From the NCBI GenBank assembly GCA_001969505.1, contig LSSK01000017.1:1-64000 (forward strand): DNA of 64,000 bases, in the 5' to 3' direction. Shown in pieces: positions 1 to 10,616 of this stretch. Source of the DNA: Zancudomyces culisetae (lineage: Eukaryota > Kickxellomycota > Harpellomycetes > Harpellales > Legeriomycetaceae). Within the stretch, counting starts at the first letter, position 1. Each line of letters begins with the position of its first letter. A program made the translations under genes and the position numbers. Below the pieces are notes generated by a model. That model saw nothing but the letters and a program-made list of their open reading frames with translations, did not search any database and was not told the DNA's origin.

Positions 1-636
1 GTCTTTATTTAGACACTCGCCGACTTGCTAGCACTTACATAAAAGTACAAGCATCGGTTAATTTTAGACATTTTTTTTTGTTATAATCTTGGATAATCTC
101 AATTGCTGCTTTAGAACACCCATTTACAAAAATAGATTTTTTGCGATTACAAATATATTAGTAGCTGGTGCATCTATATTTAGTACAGCATAAATCAGTA
201 CAGCTCGGCTGCACAACTAAATGAACTCCATTAGCATACCAAGTTTGTTCTCTTGTAATCATTACTGTAGTCTTACAAAACTAGACGTTTTCTTTCTAAC
301 CATAAAGCGTAAACTGTAAAAGTGTCTAAATATAAACTTTGCTATAATGGTTTCATAACCTCATGTTATAACAATAGTTTAAAAATATTTTAAAGTACTA
401 TACCCGGGTAATATGACGATTTTAGATATAAATATGGAACAAAGTTCGCACATTCTCAAAAATATCATCAACTCATTCACATAGCAATTTGCATAGCAAA
501 CACAAAGCAAAAAAGCAACAAAGTCTTAGGGACAAGAACAACCACAAGTACAATCTAAAAGTACAGGCATAAACTAAATCATAGTTTAAAGTAAACAACA
601 ACACCAAAGAAAAACACCACACAAAAACCTAGAAAA
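1..636. other. upstream intergenic region of the secreted Cys-rich gene
   Basis: No coding exon is seen. The stretch is A/T-rich. A TATAAATA box lies at 427-434, about 200 nt before the ATG at 637. From about 480 on, the + strand is rich in A and C and poor in G, as in the 5' leaders of strongly expressed yeast genes. Confidence 0.5.
427..434 (+). promoter_or_regulatory. TATA box of the 637-1095 gene
   Basis: The match is TATAAATA, with an A/C-rich leader between it and the start codon. It is assigned from sequence and position only. Confidence 0.4.
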
Positions 637-1095
637 ATGAAGCTGTTTGTATTTACCACAATCTTGCAAGTTCTTTCCGTCGCCGGTGCACGTACCAGCT
701 CGAAGAAAAAGACCTGCAACTTCGATGGCAATGATTTTGAAATCTACATTGGTGCTGATTCAAACGATATGGGAAGCGTCTACTTCCGCTACTCTTTCGA
801 TGGAACATGGAAAAACAGCAAGTGGGCCTTCAAGTCAGGCAATGGCTGCTGGAAAAGGGACTGTAAAATCAGTGCTTATAGTTGTGGTGAGGTTGGTAAC
901 TGCGCTAGTTCTGATACCACAGACCTTCCTATCATTACATTTAATGAGGATGAGTTCTATCTCACGATAAATGGATGCAAAACCGAAACCTACACCTTCG
1001 AAAGCTTTGAAACTGAGGACTGTGATGACGACCGTCGCTCAATCTACAGCTGCGGCTTCTCTGGATCATACAAAGGAAAAATTTCATACAAATAG
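637..1095 (+). CDS. small secreted cysteine-rich protein, unrecognised
   Basis: This is an uninterrupted 152-residue reading frame. Residues 1-18 form a clear signal peptide, with a hydrophobic core and a likely cleavage after Ala-Gly-Ala. The mature part is about 134 residues and starts with a basic patch (SSKKK). It has eight cysteines at residues 27, 71, 76, 83, 89, 114, 129 and 139, an even number that fits four disulfides. A YSCG motif occurs twice (81-84 and 137-140) and the middle is rich in aromatic and acidic residues. No transmembrane segment or GPI-anchor tail is seen, so secretion is inferred. I do not recognise the family and assign no activity. The ATG at 637 follows an A-rich context and is the first in frame. 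Confidence 0.75.
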   Translation: MKLFVFTTILQVLSVAGARTSSKKKTCNFDGNDFEIYIGADSNDMGSVYFRYSFDGTWKNSKWAFKSGNGCWKRDCKISAYSCGEVGNCASSDTTDLPIITFNEDEFYLTINGCKTETYTFESFETEDCDDDRRSIYSCGFSGSYKGKISYK

Positions 1096-2763
1096 GTTTT
1101 TAGAACCCTTAATTATGATCTTTTCTGAAGATTTTGGTATTTCTGCACTCCTAGTCTTTGCTTACTTACTTAGCTCTGTGGGAGCCTTGAATAAACTTAT
1201 CATCCCCTTTTGATGTTCGCGACTTTTCTTTTTTTTTCTCTCCTGTTCTTTTTAAAAAAATTACAGGATATACAATTTGGATGTAGAGTTTTGACTTATA
1301 GTTAAATTGAACAGGCATTTTTTTTGCATGTAAAGGGTTTCGTTTACTTTGAATGTATCTTATCACGCTGAAGGCTTAGTGATATGATCTGATTGTAATA
1401 TTAGCTGTTTTGATGAACTCAAACCATTTTTGTGGTATACAAGTGTTCCTATTTCACTTTTTTCGTTAAAATACAATAACGCTTTTCAATAGCACTTCCA
1501 TTAACATGGAGTAAATCATTAGAAACAAATGCACTTTACTACTGTGCTTCTACCCCGATAGCTACTCAAGTGCTTGTGTTTATTATGGAAATTTGTAGTT
1601 ACTTAAGAGGGGAGGACGATTGTCAGCATAGGTATTTCCTCTGATTATTTACTTTTATTGGTAGCGTAAACAAAAATTGTATACTCGAAAAGAAAAGATA
1701 ATGATACAACTTGTTCGGTTCTAGTTTATTGTAATATTGTACAATAATTGTGCTATTCATGTTTACCCCTACTAATGGGTTTACGATTTCCCTTTTGTTC
1801 CATTTATTTAATTGCTCAACTGGATAGAAATACATATAGACAATATTTTTTTAGGAGGGTAGGGGGGGGGGGTGATGATTAAAGAGATGATATCTGGCCG
1901 ACTTTTTCAATTCCAAGTTTATTGTTTTTCTAAAATTTGTTAAACAATTAAATTTTAAAATGCAAATTTAAAGAAAAAGATTACACAGATTTAATGGGTA
2001 AAATAGAACAAAAAAAAGTTTTAATTGTTTAGCTGTACTTTAACAATATAATTTTGCGATTTGAATGAACAAGGAGGATACTAAAAAAAGAAAAAGAAAA
2101 CAATACAACAAATCCAGATTGTAGAATGAATAGGAGTGACGGATAAAATTAAAGATTTCAAGATTCTATTATTTTAAAACTTAGAATTCAAAACAATAGT
2201 GATATTGTTCAAAATGAATAATGAATGAAATGTAGGAGTTAGCCAGAAAAACAGTATACATTTCTATTGCTTTAACTCGTATTGATATCGGCTTTTAAAT
2301 ATACTTAATAACACCTTCAAGTGTTGGCGCGGTTTCATGGAAACGTATATAAGTCACGGAAAGTTTATTATGCAAAAAAACTAAATTCCATTCTGATAAT
2401 AACTCTCAAGGCAATCTGAAGCATAATTTCAACATTTTTTTAATAGATCTCTACCTTTTACTCATAGTAGCATAGAAATAGCTATTAGGAAGTCGTCGTA
2501 TTTAAAACATTCACTAATCAAAACGGAAAATTAAATCATAAACCGACTCGAGAAATTAAATATATAGCTAGAAAAAAAAAGAACTATCTCTAGTAACCAG
2601 CAGTATATTTAACTACCCCTCCAAAAGAAGCAACTAAAAGCACCTCGAGACTTAAGTTGTAAATCAGAACCTAAAGAAATCTACCCTTATCCCCCAAACT
2701 TCACTAACTGTATTTAACATTTTCATATTATCAGTTTTAGTGTATAAACCTTAGATATCTAAT
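1096..2763. other. intergenic region, about 1.7 kb
   Basis: It holds the 3' end of the secreted-protein gene and the promoter of the zinc-finger gene at 2764. A run of 11 G occurs at 1862-1872. Short frames on both strands look like chance. A TATA-like TATATAA occurs near 2347. No RNA gene is recognised. Confidence 0.5.
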
Positions 2764-4566
2764 ATGGATCAGTTTCATATTAAGGGGAACCAAGAGCGTT
2801 TAAACCGGTTGCATTTAGAAGGTAGAAATACCAAGGGTTATTTTGAAAACGATCATAACAACGTGGGAACTTCAGCAAACGCTCCTTTCATTAATTATCA
2901 AAACGTATTTGATAAAAATCCCTATCGTATAAACGAAATTGATGCTATCAATGCAATAGAAAACATAAATACAATATCCGCGATAAATAATGATATACTT
3001 GCACTGCAAGTAGGGAGTGTAAACGCAGATAGTCAACAAGATTCACAAATTTACAATTTTAAGACGAGTGATTTGCCCTTATTTAGTGATGAGTCGGTGT
3101 GTAGCAGTACTAACTTTGATAATACCACGATATTCACAGAGAATGTAAATAAACTCGCTGGATTAACGCTGGATACAAACAAAAAACTTTCGGATAAAAC
3201 AAATTACAATCTTGTCAACTATAATGAAGAGCTTTTCAGCAAAATTTTTGATAAAAATCCAAATCCATTTCTGAATGTTGGTTTTTATGGAGATGCTAAT
3301 CAAGTTTTAGAAAAAAATCAAAAGCCAAGCTACGGATTTGGTGATAAAGTGGAAGGAGACATGATTTTTACACCACAGCCTGACATGCAGATTAATCATG
3401 ATACAATATTTACTACAAAGAATAAGGATGTTGGGATATTATCAGCCACTCTTGGAAGTGACATAAATGATGCGATGCATAACAATGAGGTTGATACCTT
3501 TATCAAAAACTATGAAATGCTCGATGCCCAGACACTCACACTTGGGTCCTCTGGTATTACTGGTATTAGTTCTGAGCGTGTAGATCAAACACATACATTA
3601 CAAACAGTTATTCCAGCTGGTTTCAATTTTAATCATGAAGGGATAAATAGACAGAACCACTTCAAAAATGATGCTGAGCATGTACTGTGGAAGTATGAGC
3701 CACAGTATTCAAGGAGTTTAAACTCAACACCCAATTCTCTTCTTTTTTCAAAAAAACCTCCCAGAGGAAGAAGAGTGGGATCAAAGAGCACAAAGAGTAA
3801 GGATATGATCAACGCGATACTGCAAAACAAATTTAACCCACAACTAATAAATGCAGCAATGCGTAAAACTAACTTTTGTAATGCCAAAACTACAGCAAGC
3901 GATAGTGGTCTTCAGTACAAAAATAACATCTACATACCTAGATACCCTCCAACAAGCACTGAACCTAATGCTTCTGATAATCCAATACCGAAGTTTAACG
4001 GTTTAGTACAGGTTGGGATGGATCATTTAAACGTATGTGACGTTGCAGTAACCAAGAAGCAGGTAGATAATTATACTGAAATAAAGTCACTTGTATCAAG
4101 CAAAAAAAATCTGGGATATGAAATAAAAATCCTTGACGATAAAGCAGCACCTTTTGCTGGACAACTTCTAAGAGAGAATCTTTTATCTGGAAACGATCTA
4201 CTGTCATATATAAACCTGATGAACCCACCAAATTTCAAGCTAAAAAAAATAAAGGGTCGGAATCCCAATTCTGATTTTGAATGTCCTGTTGAAAATTGTA
4301 CCTCAAAGTTCAAGAAGTTGTACAGTTTGAAGTCTCATATATTATCCCATTCAAGCCTGAGACCGTTTGAGTGCAAATATTGCGGTGTTGCCTTTACTCG
4401 AAACCACGACTTGAAACGGCATATAAAAATCCACACAGGCGACAAGCCGTATACATGTGAGTTTTGCTTTCGAGGGTTTGCTAGAACTGATGCACTCAAT
4501 AGGCATTACTCAAGCGGCTCCTGTTGTGCCAGAAAAGTTACTAAGGTTTCAGAAACACATCTTTAG
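2764..4566 (+). CDS. Crz1-like C2H2 zinc-finger transcription factor
   Basis: The single-exon protein has 600 residues. Residues 1-500 are Asn/Ser-rich and carry no recognised domain. A basic stretch near 335-350 (RGRRVGSK) could be a nuclear signal. The C-terminus has three zinc fingers. Finger 1 is C507/C512/H525/H529. Finger 2 is C537/C540/H553/H557, with TRNHDLKRH. Finger 3 is C565/C568/H581 followed by Cys at 587-588, so it is a C2HC finger, with FARTDALNRH. The TRxHDxKRH helix and a last finger ending in Cys resemble Crz1, the calcineurin-dependent factor of yeasts. A calcineurin docking motif (PxIxIT) was not obvious. The family call rests on the fingers, so Crz1 orthology is an inference. 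Confidence 0.8.
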   Translation: MDQFHIKGNQERLNRLHLEGRNTKGYFENDHNNVGTSANAPFINYQNVFDKNPYRINEIDAINAIENINTISAINNDILALQVGSVNADSQQDSQIYNFKTSDLPLFSDESVCSSTNFDNTTIFTENVNKLAGLTLDTNKKLSDKTNYNLVNYNEELFSKIFDKNPNPFLNVGFYGDANQVLEKNQKPSYGFGDKVEGDMIFTPQPDMQINHDTIFTTKNKDVGILSATLGSDINDAMHNNEVDTFIKNYEMLDAQTLTLGSSGITGISSERVDQTHTLQTVIPAGFNFNHEGINRQNHFKNDAEHVLWKYEPQYSRSLNSTPNSLLFSKKPPRGRRVGSKSTKSKDMINAILQNKFNPQLINAAMRKTNFCNAKTTASDSGLQYKNNIYIPRYPPTSTEPNASDNPIPKFNGLVQVGMDHLNVCDVAVTKKQVDNYTEIKSLVSSKKNLGYEIKILDDKAAPFAGQLLRENLLSGNDLLSYINLMNPPNFKLKKIKGRNPNSDFECPVENCTSKFKKLYSLKSHILSHSSLRPFECKYCGVAFTRNHDLKRHIKIHTGDKPYTCEFCFRGFARTDALNRHYSSGSCCARKVTKVSETHL

Positions 4567-5214
4567 TCAATATAGCACTTTTTTATTTTTTTTATTTATA
4601 AACTCTTTTTGCGTTTGAGGTAATTATGTACTTTCAATATTACAAGATTAAGTTAAACTCAGCACTGTAAAATAAAGAAACAAAACAGAGTATACGCCAT
4701 TAACGCAATTCATTTCTTCATTGTTACTATCGACTAAGAATGGTATACGTATTTTGTAGTACGAAGTATAAAATAATAAACTTAATACAGTAAAGCTAAT
4801 TTCCTTGTATTGACGCATGCATTCGTAAAAGTGTAACCGTGAATATTTTCAAGCAATGTGATTGCTTGAGAAAAATGAATCAGTTTGCTATCTGTATGCT
4901 GAGGTAAGATACGTTTATATCTACTATGCTCCAACTACTGTTAAAGTGGTTGCGACTGAACAGGAAAAAATCTCGATGTGAAATCGTTAAGTGTTGTTTT
5001 TATCATCCATTAGATCATTAGGTAATAGCTCAGTTTGGTTGGTTAGCTGTTTCGGCGTTGTAGTCAAAATTAATTCAAAACGCTTGGTGGTTTGGATCGT
5101 TTTGATTTTGATTTTGATTTTGATTTTGGAAAATTTTTTTTTTTGGTGAAATAGGAAATAGCTCTAAAAACAAAGTACAGAAATTACACAATTAAGAAAA
5201 ACAATATATTAGTA
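4567..5214. other. intergenic region with GATTTT repeat
   Basis: This lies between the zinc-finger gene and the WKF gene, which run in the same direction. It holds a perfect (GATTTT)4 tract at 5104-5127 and a T9 run just after it. No exon was found. Confidence 0.5.
5104..5127 (+). repeat. (GATTTT)4 microsatellite
   Basis: Four exact hexamer units lie about 90 nt upstream of the WKF-protein start codon. Confidence 0.9.
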
Positions 5215-6216
5215 ATGAAGGAAAAGGTAAATAAAATCGAGGTTGCCTCATCCTCTAAAAGCATTGAAAAAGCAAAAAAGCGCAAGAGAGTAGAGGAAAT
5301 ACAAGAGAATGCCGATACTCCTAAAGCCAGCGCCAAGAAAGAGAAGGAAGAGAAGGAAGATCACGCTAAATCAAAAAAGGTAAAAACGGGATCCGGAAAG
5401 GAAAGAAAGAAATCACACAAAGATGATGAAAAGAAGAATGAAAAGATAGTAAAGACGGACAATGAGGAGAATGCGAAGGCGGAATCTGAAATCTCTATAA
5501 CAGAAGATCCAAGCAAGAAATCCAAAGATTCAAAGCGTTCTCAGGAGGAAGATACTAAAAGCCTATCAAAAGGAGATAAAAAGAAAAAGAGAAGCAAAGA
5601 TGAAACTCATGAGCAGTCGGGAAATGCTAGGAAGGTAACAGAGGAGGATCTATCCTTGGATGATGCATCCGGATCACACAAGGCATCACTTAGATATCTA
5701 TTACAGTGGAAAAATTCCAAAGAGCAATGGAAATTTCAAAAGGCTAGGCAAAACTGGCTGCTTCGACATTTATATGATTCAGAAAAGGTAATTGTGCTGC
5801 TTTTTATTATAGTTTACAGCTTGCTGACCTTGCGCACCTATATTTACAAATCAACATATCAAAAGATTGCTGGTGCCAAGATATAACATTATTATGGTAG
5901 AAGTGATGCATTAGTTTAACATAATTTAATACAACAACTATAGGTTCCAGTTGTGGTTTTCGACATTTTAGTCGAATATCTTGGCTCCATCAAAGGAAAT
6001 CAGCGGGTAGTGATACTGGAGCAGGCTAATAAACTTTGTACTGTCGAGGAAAGTCCTAAAAATGATGGGGAGGACAAAGGTGGCGATGAACCAGAGGCAT
6101 CAGAACAGGGAGGTGATTTGGATGACAAGAAAACCCCAGAGCAGTCAAGTGGAGGTGGGTCTGATGGCACCACGGCGAAGAGAGCAAAAGCCATTGTTGA
6201 CGCACTACAAGCGTAA
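5215..6216 (+). CDS. WKF-domain (C7orf50-like) nucleolar protein
   Basis: Two exons, 5215-5787 and 5944-6216, join in phase 0 across a GTAATT...CTATAG intron of 156 nt, giving 281 residues. Residues 1-155 are very rich in Lys and Glu with nuclear/nucleolar-type signals (KKRKR). The WKF domain follows, from about 160 to 220: SLRYLLQW, EQWKFQKARQNWLLRH and YDSEKVPVVVFDILVEYL, with the intron falling exactly between SEK and VPV. This matches the domain of human C7orf50, a nucleolar protein linked to ribosome biogenesis. The C-terminal 60 residues are acidic and Gly-rich. Read without splicing, exon 1 would run into a hydrophobic tail, which is the translated intron and not part of the protein. 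Confidence 0.85.
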
Positions 6217-7231
6217 AAATCGTGAACAGCCAACATCATTCTACAATTTCACTAGACTTAGTTTTAGATAGTCTTTTTTGTTTAAACATGTAAATATTCC
6301 TAAAGAAGAATTTTTCTAGAGCAGATGACAAAGATCAGTTGGTGTACATATTATAAAGCTACTTATTAAGCTACTACAGGCAGATGTCGTTCTACTTGTT
6401 TTGTCTGTTCTAGGATGTTGATTTCTAGATCAGCCCAACACAACGGGATGTATCCCCTTAAAATAAAACATAGCAAAACAAAGCTGGGCAGAGCAGGTCA
6501 GGACAAAGAAAAAAAAGGCAAGTATTAAACAAGAATGTTTACAAAACGCTAGGTTTTTGGGTGCGGGGCATCATGTGACTAGGCGAGTACTGATAGTTAC
6601 CGTTACTGCAGTTATATTTAAGCAGGATAATAAACATGATAACCCTTTTCAAAAAAAAATATATAAGCCTAGAGGGTTTTACATATATGATAACTCCGGA
6701 AAAAACATCACCTTTGAACAGACGAGTAGAAAATATAAGAGACTAGTCGTTTTTATTGGAATATTTAATCTTACGGGTATGCAATGTTATTAAGCATCAA
6801 ATTTCAGCAAATGACAGAACAAGGGGATGCTCAGCCAAGGGTTTGGGTAAAAAAATAATAGCCCATATTACAAAATAAAGGCTACAAACCATTATGTCAT
6901 GTTTTACCCTTTTTTATGGTTACTATATTTTTTTGTCTCCTTTTTATTTCAAAAACTACATCAAAGTTACAAGCGAGTAAGAGAAGGATATTTTTGCACC
7001 AATTATGTTGTGCAAACTGAGCGAGTTTACATTATTCTAAAACTAAAAAAGCTTGTGTAACTCAAAACTGTTTTTATTACTAGGAATTTTAGAAAGGTTG
7101 AAAAAGAAGAGGGTGTAAAAAATTGGAATATAGCTTGTATGCCATATTTACCTTTATATAAAAGATAAACTGATAAACACATATCCTCTTGTCTAAAACA
7201 CAGCAAGAGGGTGTTCTACATTCCAATAAAA
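6217..7231. other. intergenic region, about 1 kb
   Basis: It is A/T-rich, with no exon chain or RNA gene recognised. The frame at 6557-6793 shows no domain or splice context and is treated as chance. Confidence 0.5.
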
Positions 7232-9860
7232 ATGACCAAGGAAATTTCAAATCAAATCGAAAAGCGAGTGGATGCTTTGGGGACAGATGAGGTATCTAAA
7301 AAACTATCAGAATTGAAACTATCGAAAAGAAATGATTCCAGTTTAAAAGCCTTTTCTGGTAAGGATGGGCCAATTTCTTCATCCACGGGGCATACTTTAA
7401 GGTACTATCAGCAGGAATGCATCGATAAGTCACTGGAGGCTATTAAAGAGGGCTACAGAGATATCGCAGTATCTCTTCCAGTCGGTAATTCTATTTTCTT
7501 TTTTTTTAATTAAGGTGTGAAATATACCTAAAAAATATTACATTGTAAGGCCAAACTAACAACTTCTTGAATGGCTTGATTGTACTTAATAGGGAGCGGT
7601 AAAACGGTATTGCTTTTTATACATTATATATCCTCATGGGCTACTCTTGCACCTTTAAGCAATTTATAAACGGTCTGGTTTTTTTTTGTACTATTGTTTC
7701 CTTCGCTTAGAATCCATACTGAATACCTATTTGGGTTTAGTGAAGGGAGAGGGGGCAAGTCAATACTAACAAATGATACTGAAAACGTAAATATAGATAA
7801 TATTTTCCAACATGATAAAACAACTCAAGGGTGATACTCCACAGGCAACAAAGACTTTAGTATTGGCACACAGAAAGGAGTTACTTCATCAAGCTTGTGA
7901 TCATATTCGTAAGGCAGCACCTGACTTGCGAGTGGAATTAGAACAAGGATCGAACAGGGCGAGTGCTGCAGCAGACGTGGTAGTTGCTAGTGTACAGACG
8001 CTGGCAAGGTGCGATGGAGAGAGACTAAGGCTTTACAATCCGGCATTTTACAAGTGTATTATAATAGATGAAGCCCACCACGCAACTGCGAACTCATACC
8101 TCAAGATTATTGAGTACTTCATGCCAAAACGGCAGGAAAGTGAGAGTAGTAAAAGTACTGGAAATGATGAATCTGGAGCTATTACAACAGGAAGAAAAAG
8201 AAAAACGGGTCCAGTAGTCTGGGGTTGTTCGGCAACTCTGAAACGTAGTGACGATATTTCTCTGGGTATGGTTTTTAGCAAAATCGTTTACCACAAGGCC
8301 TTTACCGATTTGATTATAGAAGGTTGGCTTTCCTCCATAACAGTAACTGTAGTTAAAACAGTTGTGGATTTGTCAGCAGTAAAAAAGTTTGGGGGAGATT
8401 TTAATCTCAAGTCACTCGAAGAAGCTGTGGATACTGATGAGAGAAATAATTTGGTAGTAGATAAATATCTTCAATTTGCACAAGCCTCTAAAGGTAAAAA
8501 GCGAGATTCCACACTGGTATTTGCCGTAAACGTTGAACACGCAAGAAGTTTGACAAATACGTTTCGGGAGAGAGGGGTTGATGCGAGAGACGTATTTGGA
8601 AAAACATCACAAAAGGATAGAGCTGTTCTACTTGGAGAATTTAGGGGGAAAAAGTTTCCGGTTCTGGTAAATTGTGAAATTTTAACTGAGGGAACAGATA
8701 TACCCAATATAGATTGCATTATAATGGCAAGACCCACGCGCAGCTCAGTCCTGTTCCAACAAATGATAGGCCGTGGCATGCGTTTACATGAGGGTAAAAA
8801 AGACTGTATGATAATAGACTTTGTGGATGTCTTTAATTCAAAAGCGAGTATGATCAACTTTCCTACGCTCCTGGGTCTTGACCCTAAAAGTAAAATTGAA
8901 AATTTTAATATTACTAACCAACTTAAAAAAAAGAAAGACAATGCTATGCCAGAGCTCCATACTGTTCCTGTTTCCGACAAACAAACACACCCGGCACTCT
9001 CAAACATCAAGCATATATGTACTCGTTTGCTTGACCCATACTTTATCTTTGATTTAAATGAAGATGATTTACGTGAATTCAGCTCGCATTTCGGAAATCG
9101 GTTTTCGCCACATGACATTGATATTTTGACTACTGGAGATCCCCGTATAGCAATGTGGTCACAGCTGTCCTGGGTTGCTTTACCCGATGGAAAATATACA
9201 TTTTCACACCCAAGTCTCCAAATCACTCTTGAAGACAACTATGTTTCCAGTAATCTGCAGAAAATTTCTGAGAAGAGCGGAGCCCAGTCCACCAAGGAGG
9301 CTGGCGAAAATTCGCAGAACACCAAAGGGTCGAGATACACCGCTGTGTGTTCGCACGATCCTGCAAACACTATTCGAAAAAAGCGTTTTTCTAGTCAGTC
9401 CAATACTCGTCTTGAGAAAATAAATTTCGAAGCGAATAATTTGTCCGATGCCTTTGCCGCCTGCGACGCCTTCCTTCGTTCGAAGATCTCTTCAAATGAC
9501 TATGAATATTACAAACGAAGCAACCCATGGAGGGCCTTGCCTCCCACCAAGGGACAGACGATGTTTTTGGAAGAGTTGGGTGCGCCTCTATCTAGCTATG
9601 GCGGTCCCAAACATGTTAGGATAAAACCAGCGAGAAAGTCTGATGCAAACATTGGGCCTATCGATTCAAATGTGAGCAATCATTTCGGCGGAGCAATTGG
9701 AAAATATAGTTCTATAAATTTAACTCGTGGTGCGGTTTCCAATCTGATTGCTCGACTAATATCTGGCGCTGCAGATTCAAACAAGAATCAAGTCAAGTCA
9801 AGAATCGCTTACGACCTTGAGCTCGCTAAAGCCCGCAAAAATGACATTTTCATAGGCTAG
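7232..9860 (+). CDS. IRC3: Irc3-like superfamily 2 DNA/RNA helicase
   Basis: Three exons, 7232-7484, 7593-7606 and 7797-9860, give 776 residues. The middle exon is only 14 nt and supplies residues G85-S-G-K-T89, the Walker A core, so SLPV-GSGKT-IIFSNMI reads through as in Irc3. Intron 2 has a perfect TACTAAC at 7764-7770. Other helicase motifs are HRKELLHQ (Ia), DEAH at about 180-183, CSATL (III) and QQMIGRGMR (VI). Yeast Irc3 is a mitochondrial DNA-branch helicase of about 690 residues. Here the N-terminus is acidic and shows no clear presequence, and the C-terminus is longer and Ser/Asn-rich. The first in-frame ATG is 7232, since the frame before it has only a GTG. Confidence 0.87.
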
Positions 9861-10616
9861 TATCACTCTAGTAGTAGTAATAGTAGGAGGAGGAGGAGGA
9901 GAGGGTTCGTATATTCACATAGTTGGACATATTTTACAACCACATGGTGGGTCAGATTATATGCTTTAATTATTTACTAAAATTATATATGCAGCGTTTT
10001 ATTCGCATTTATTCATCTGTTTTTATAATCCAATATTTAAGTGAATGCAGTGATCTTTACACCATTGTGGTTTAACTGTTGCTTCAGCTTATTTAATAAA
10101 TAAAAAGTTCAAACCGAGGGTAAGCTTGTCTTAAAATATAAATATTTAAAGATGGAAGTGGCTCTAATATTGCAACATACAACCCCATCAAACGCCTGGA
10201 CTGCAGGCACATGTTGGTATGGGAATCATTTTCTATTCTTTCAATTGTTACACAACCACAGCTAGTTATGTTGCAATTCCTGAGTAGCTACAGTACAACC
10301 AGCTAATATCTTTTATATGTTGAATAGCACCTCCTTTAAAGTAAACAGAAGTAGCCAATAGGTTGTATTGTTTTAGACTTGATGCAAATTGGTGCAACCA
10401 TATTGATCAATTTTTGGAAAACCCGTTGTAATATTATTTTTGGATGCTGTTGCTGGTAACAACCGATTTTCTTATAATCTTAAAGCCTAAATATACCTCA
10501 AAGTAGCCAATACATCATACACTTGTTCGAAACAAAAGAATAATCATTCACGAAGGCTATCCGATTCAAAACATTTGTTGAGTTTTATATTTTAAGAAAA
10601 ATCAGATCAAACTGAG
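9861..10616. other. intergenic region with trinucleotide repeats
   Basis: GTA and GGA trinucleotide runs occupy 9871-9903 just past the helicase stop. The rest is A/T-rich promoter DNA of APC4. No exon was recognised. Confidence 0.5.
9871..9903 (+). repeat. (GTA)n/(GGA)n microsatellite
   Basis: Short imperfect GTA units are followed by about six GGA units in the 3' region of the helicase gene. Confidence 0.8.

Noticed and set aside
1862-1872. G11 run as a quadruplex element
   Set aside because: It is a single run with no neighbouring G tracts, so no clear regulatory reading.
5018-5095. tRNA-like A box (TAGCTCAGTTTGGTTGGTTAGC)
   Set aside because: The following sequence has no proper anticodon stem, no GGTTCRANNCC B box and no pairing acceptor arms.
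8471-9238. 255-residue minus-strand frame inside the helicase gene
   Set aside because: It is a shadow of the helicase exon, whose motifs establish the + strand as coding.
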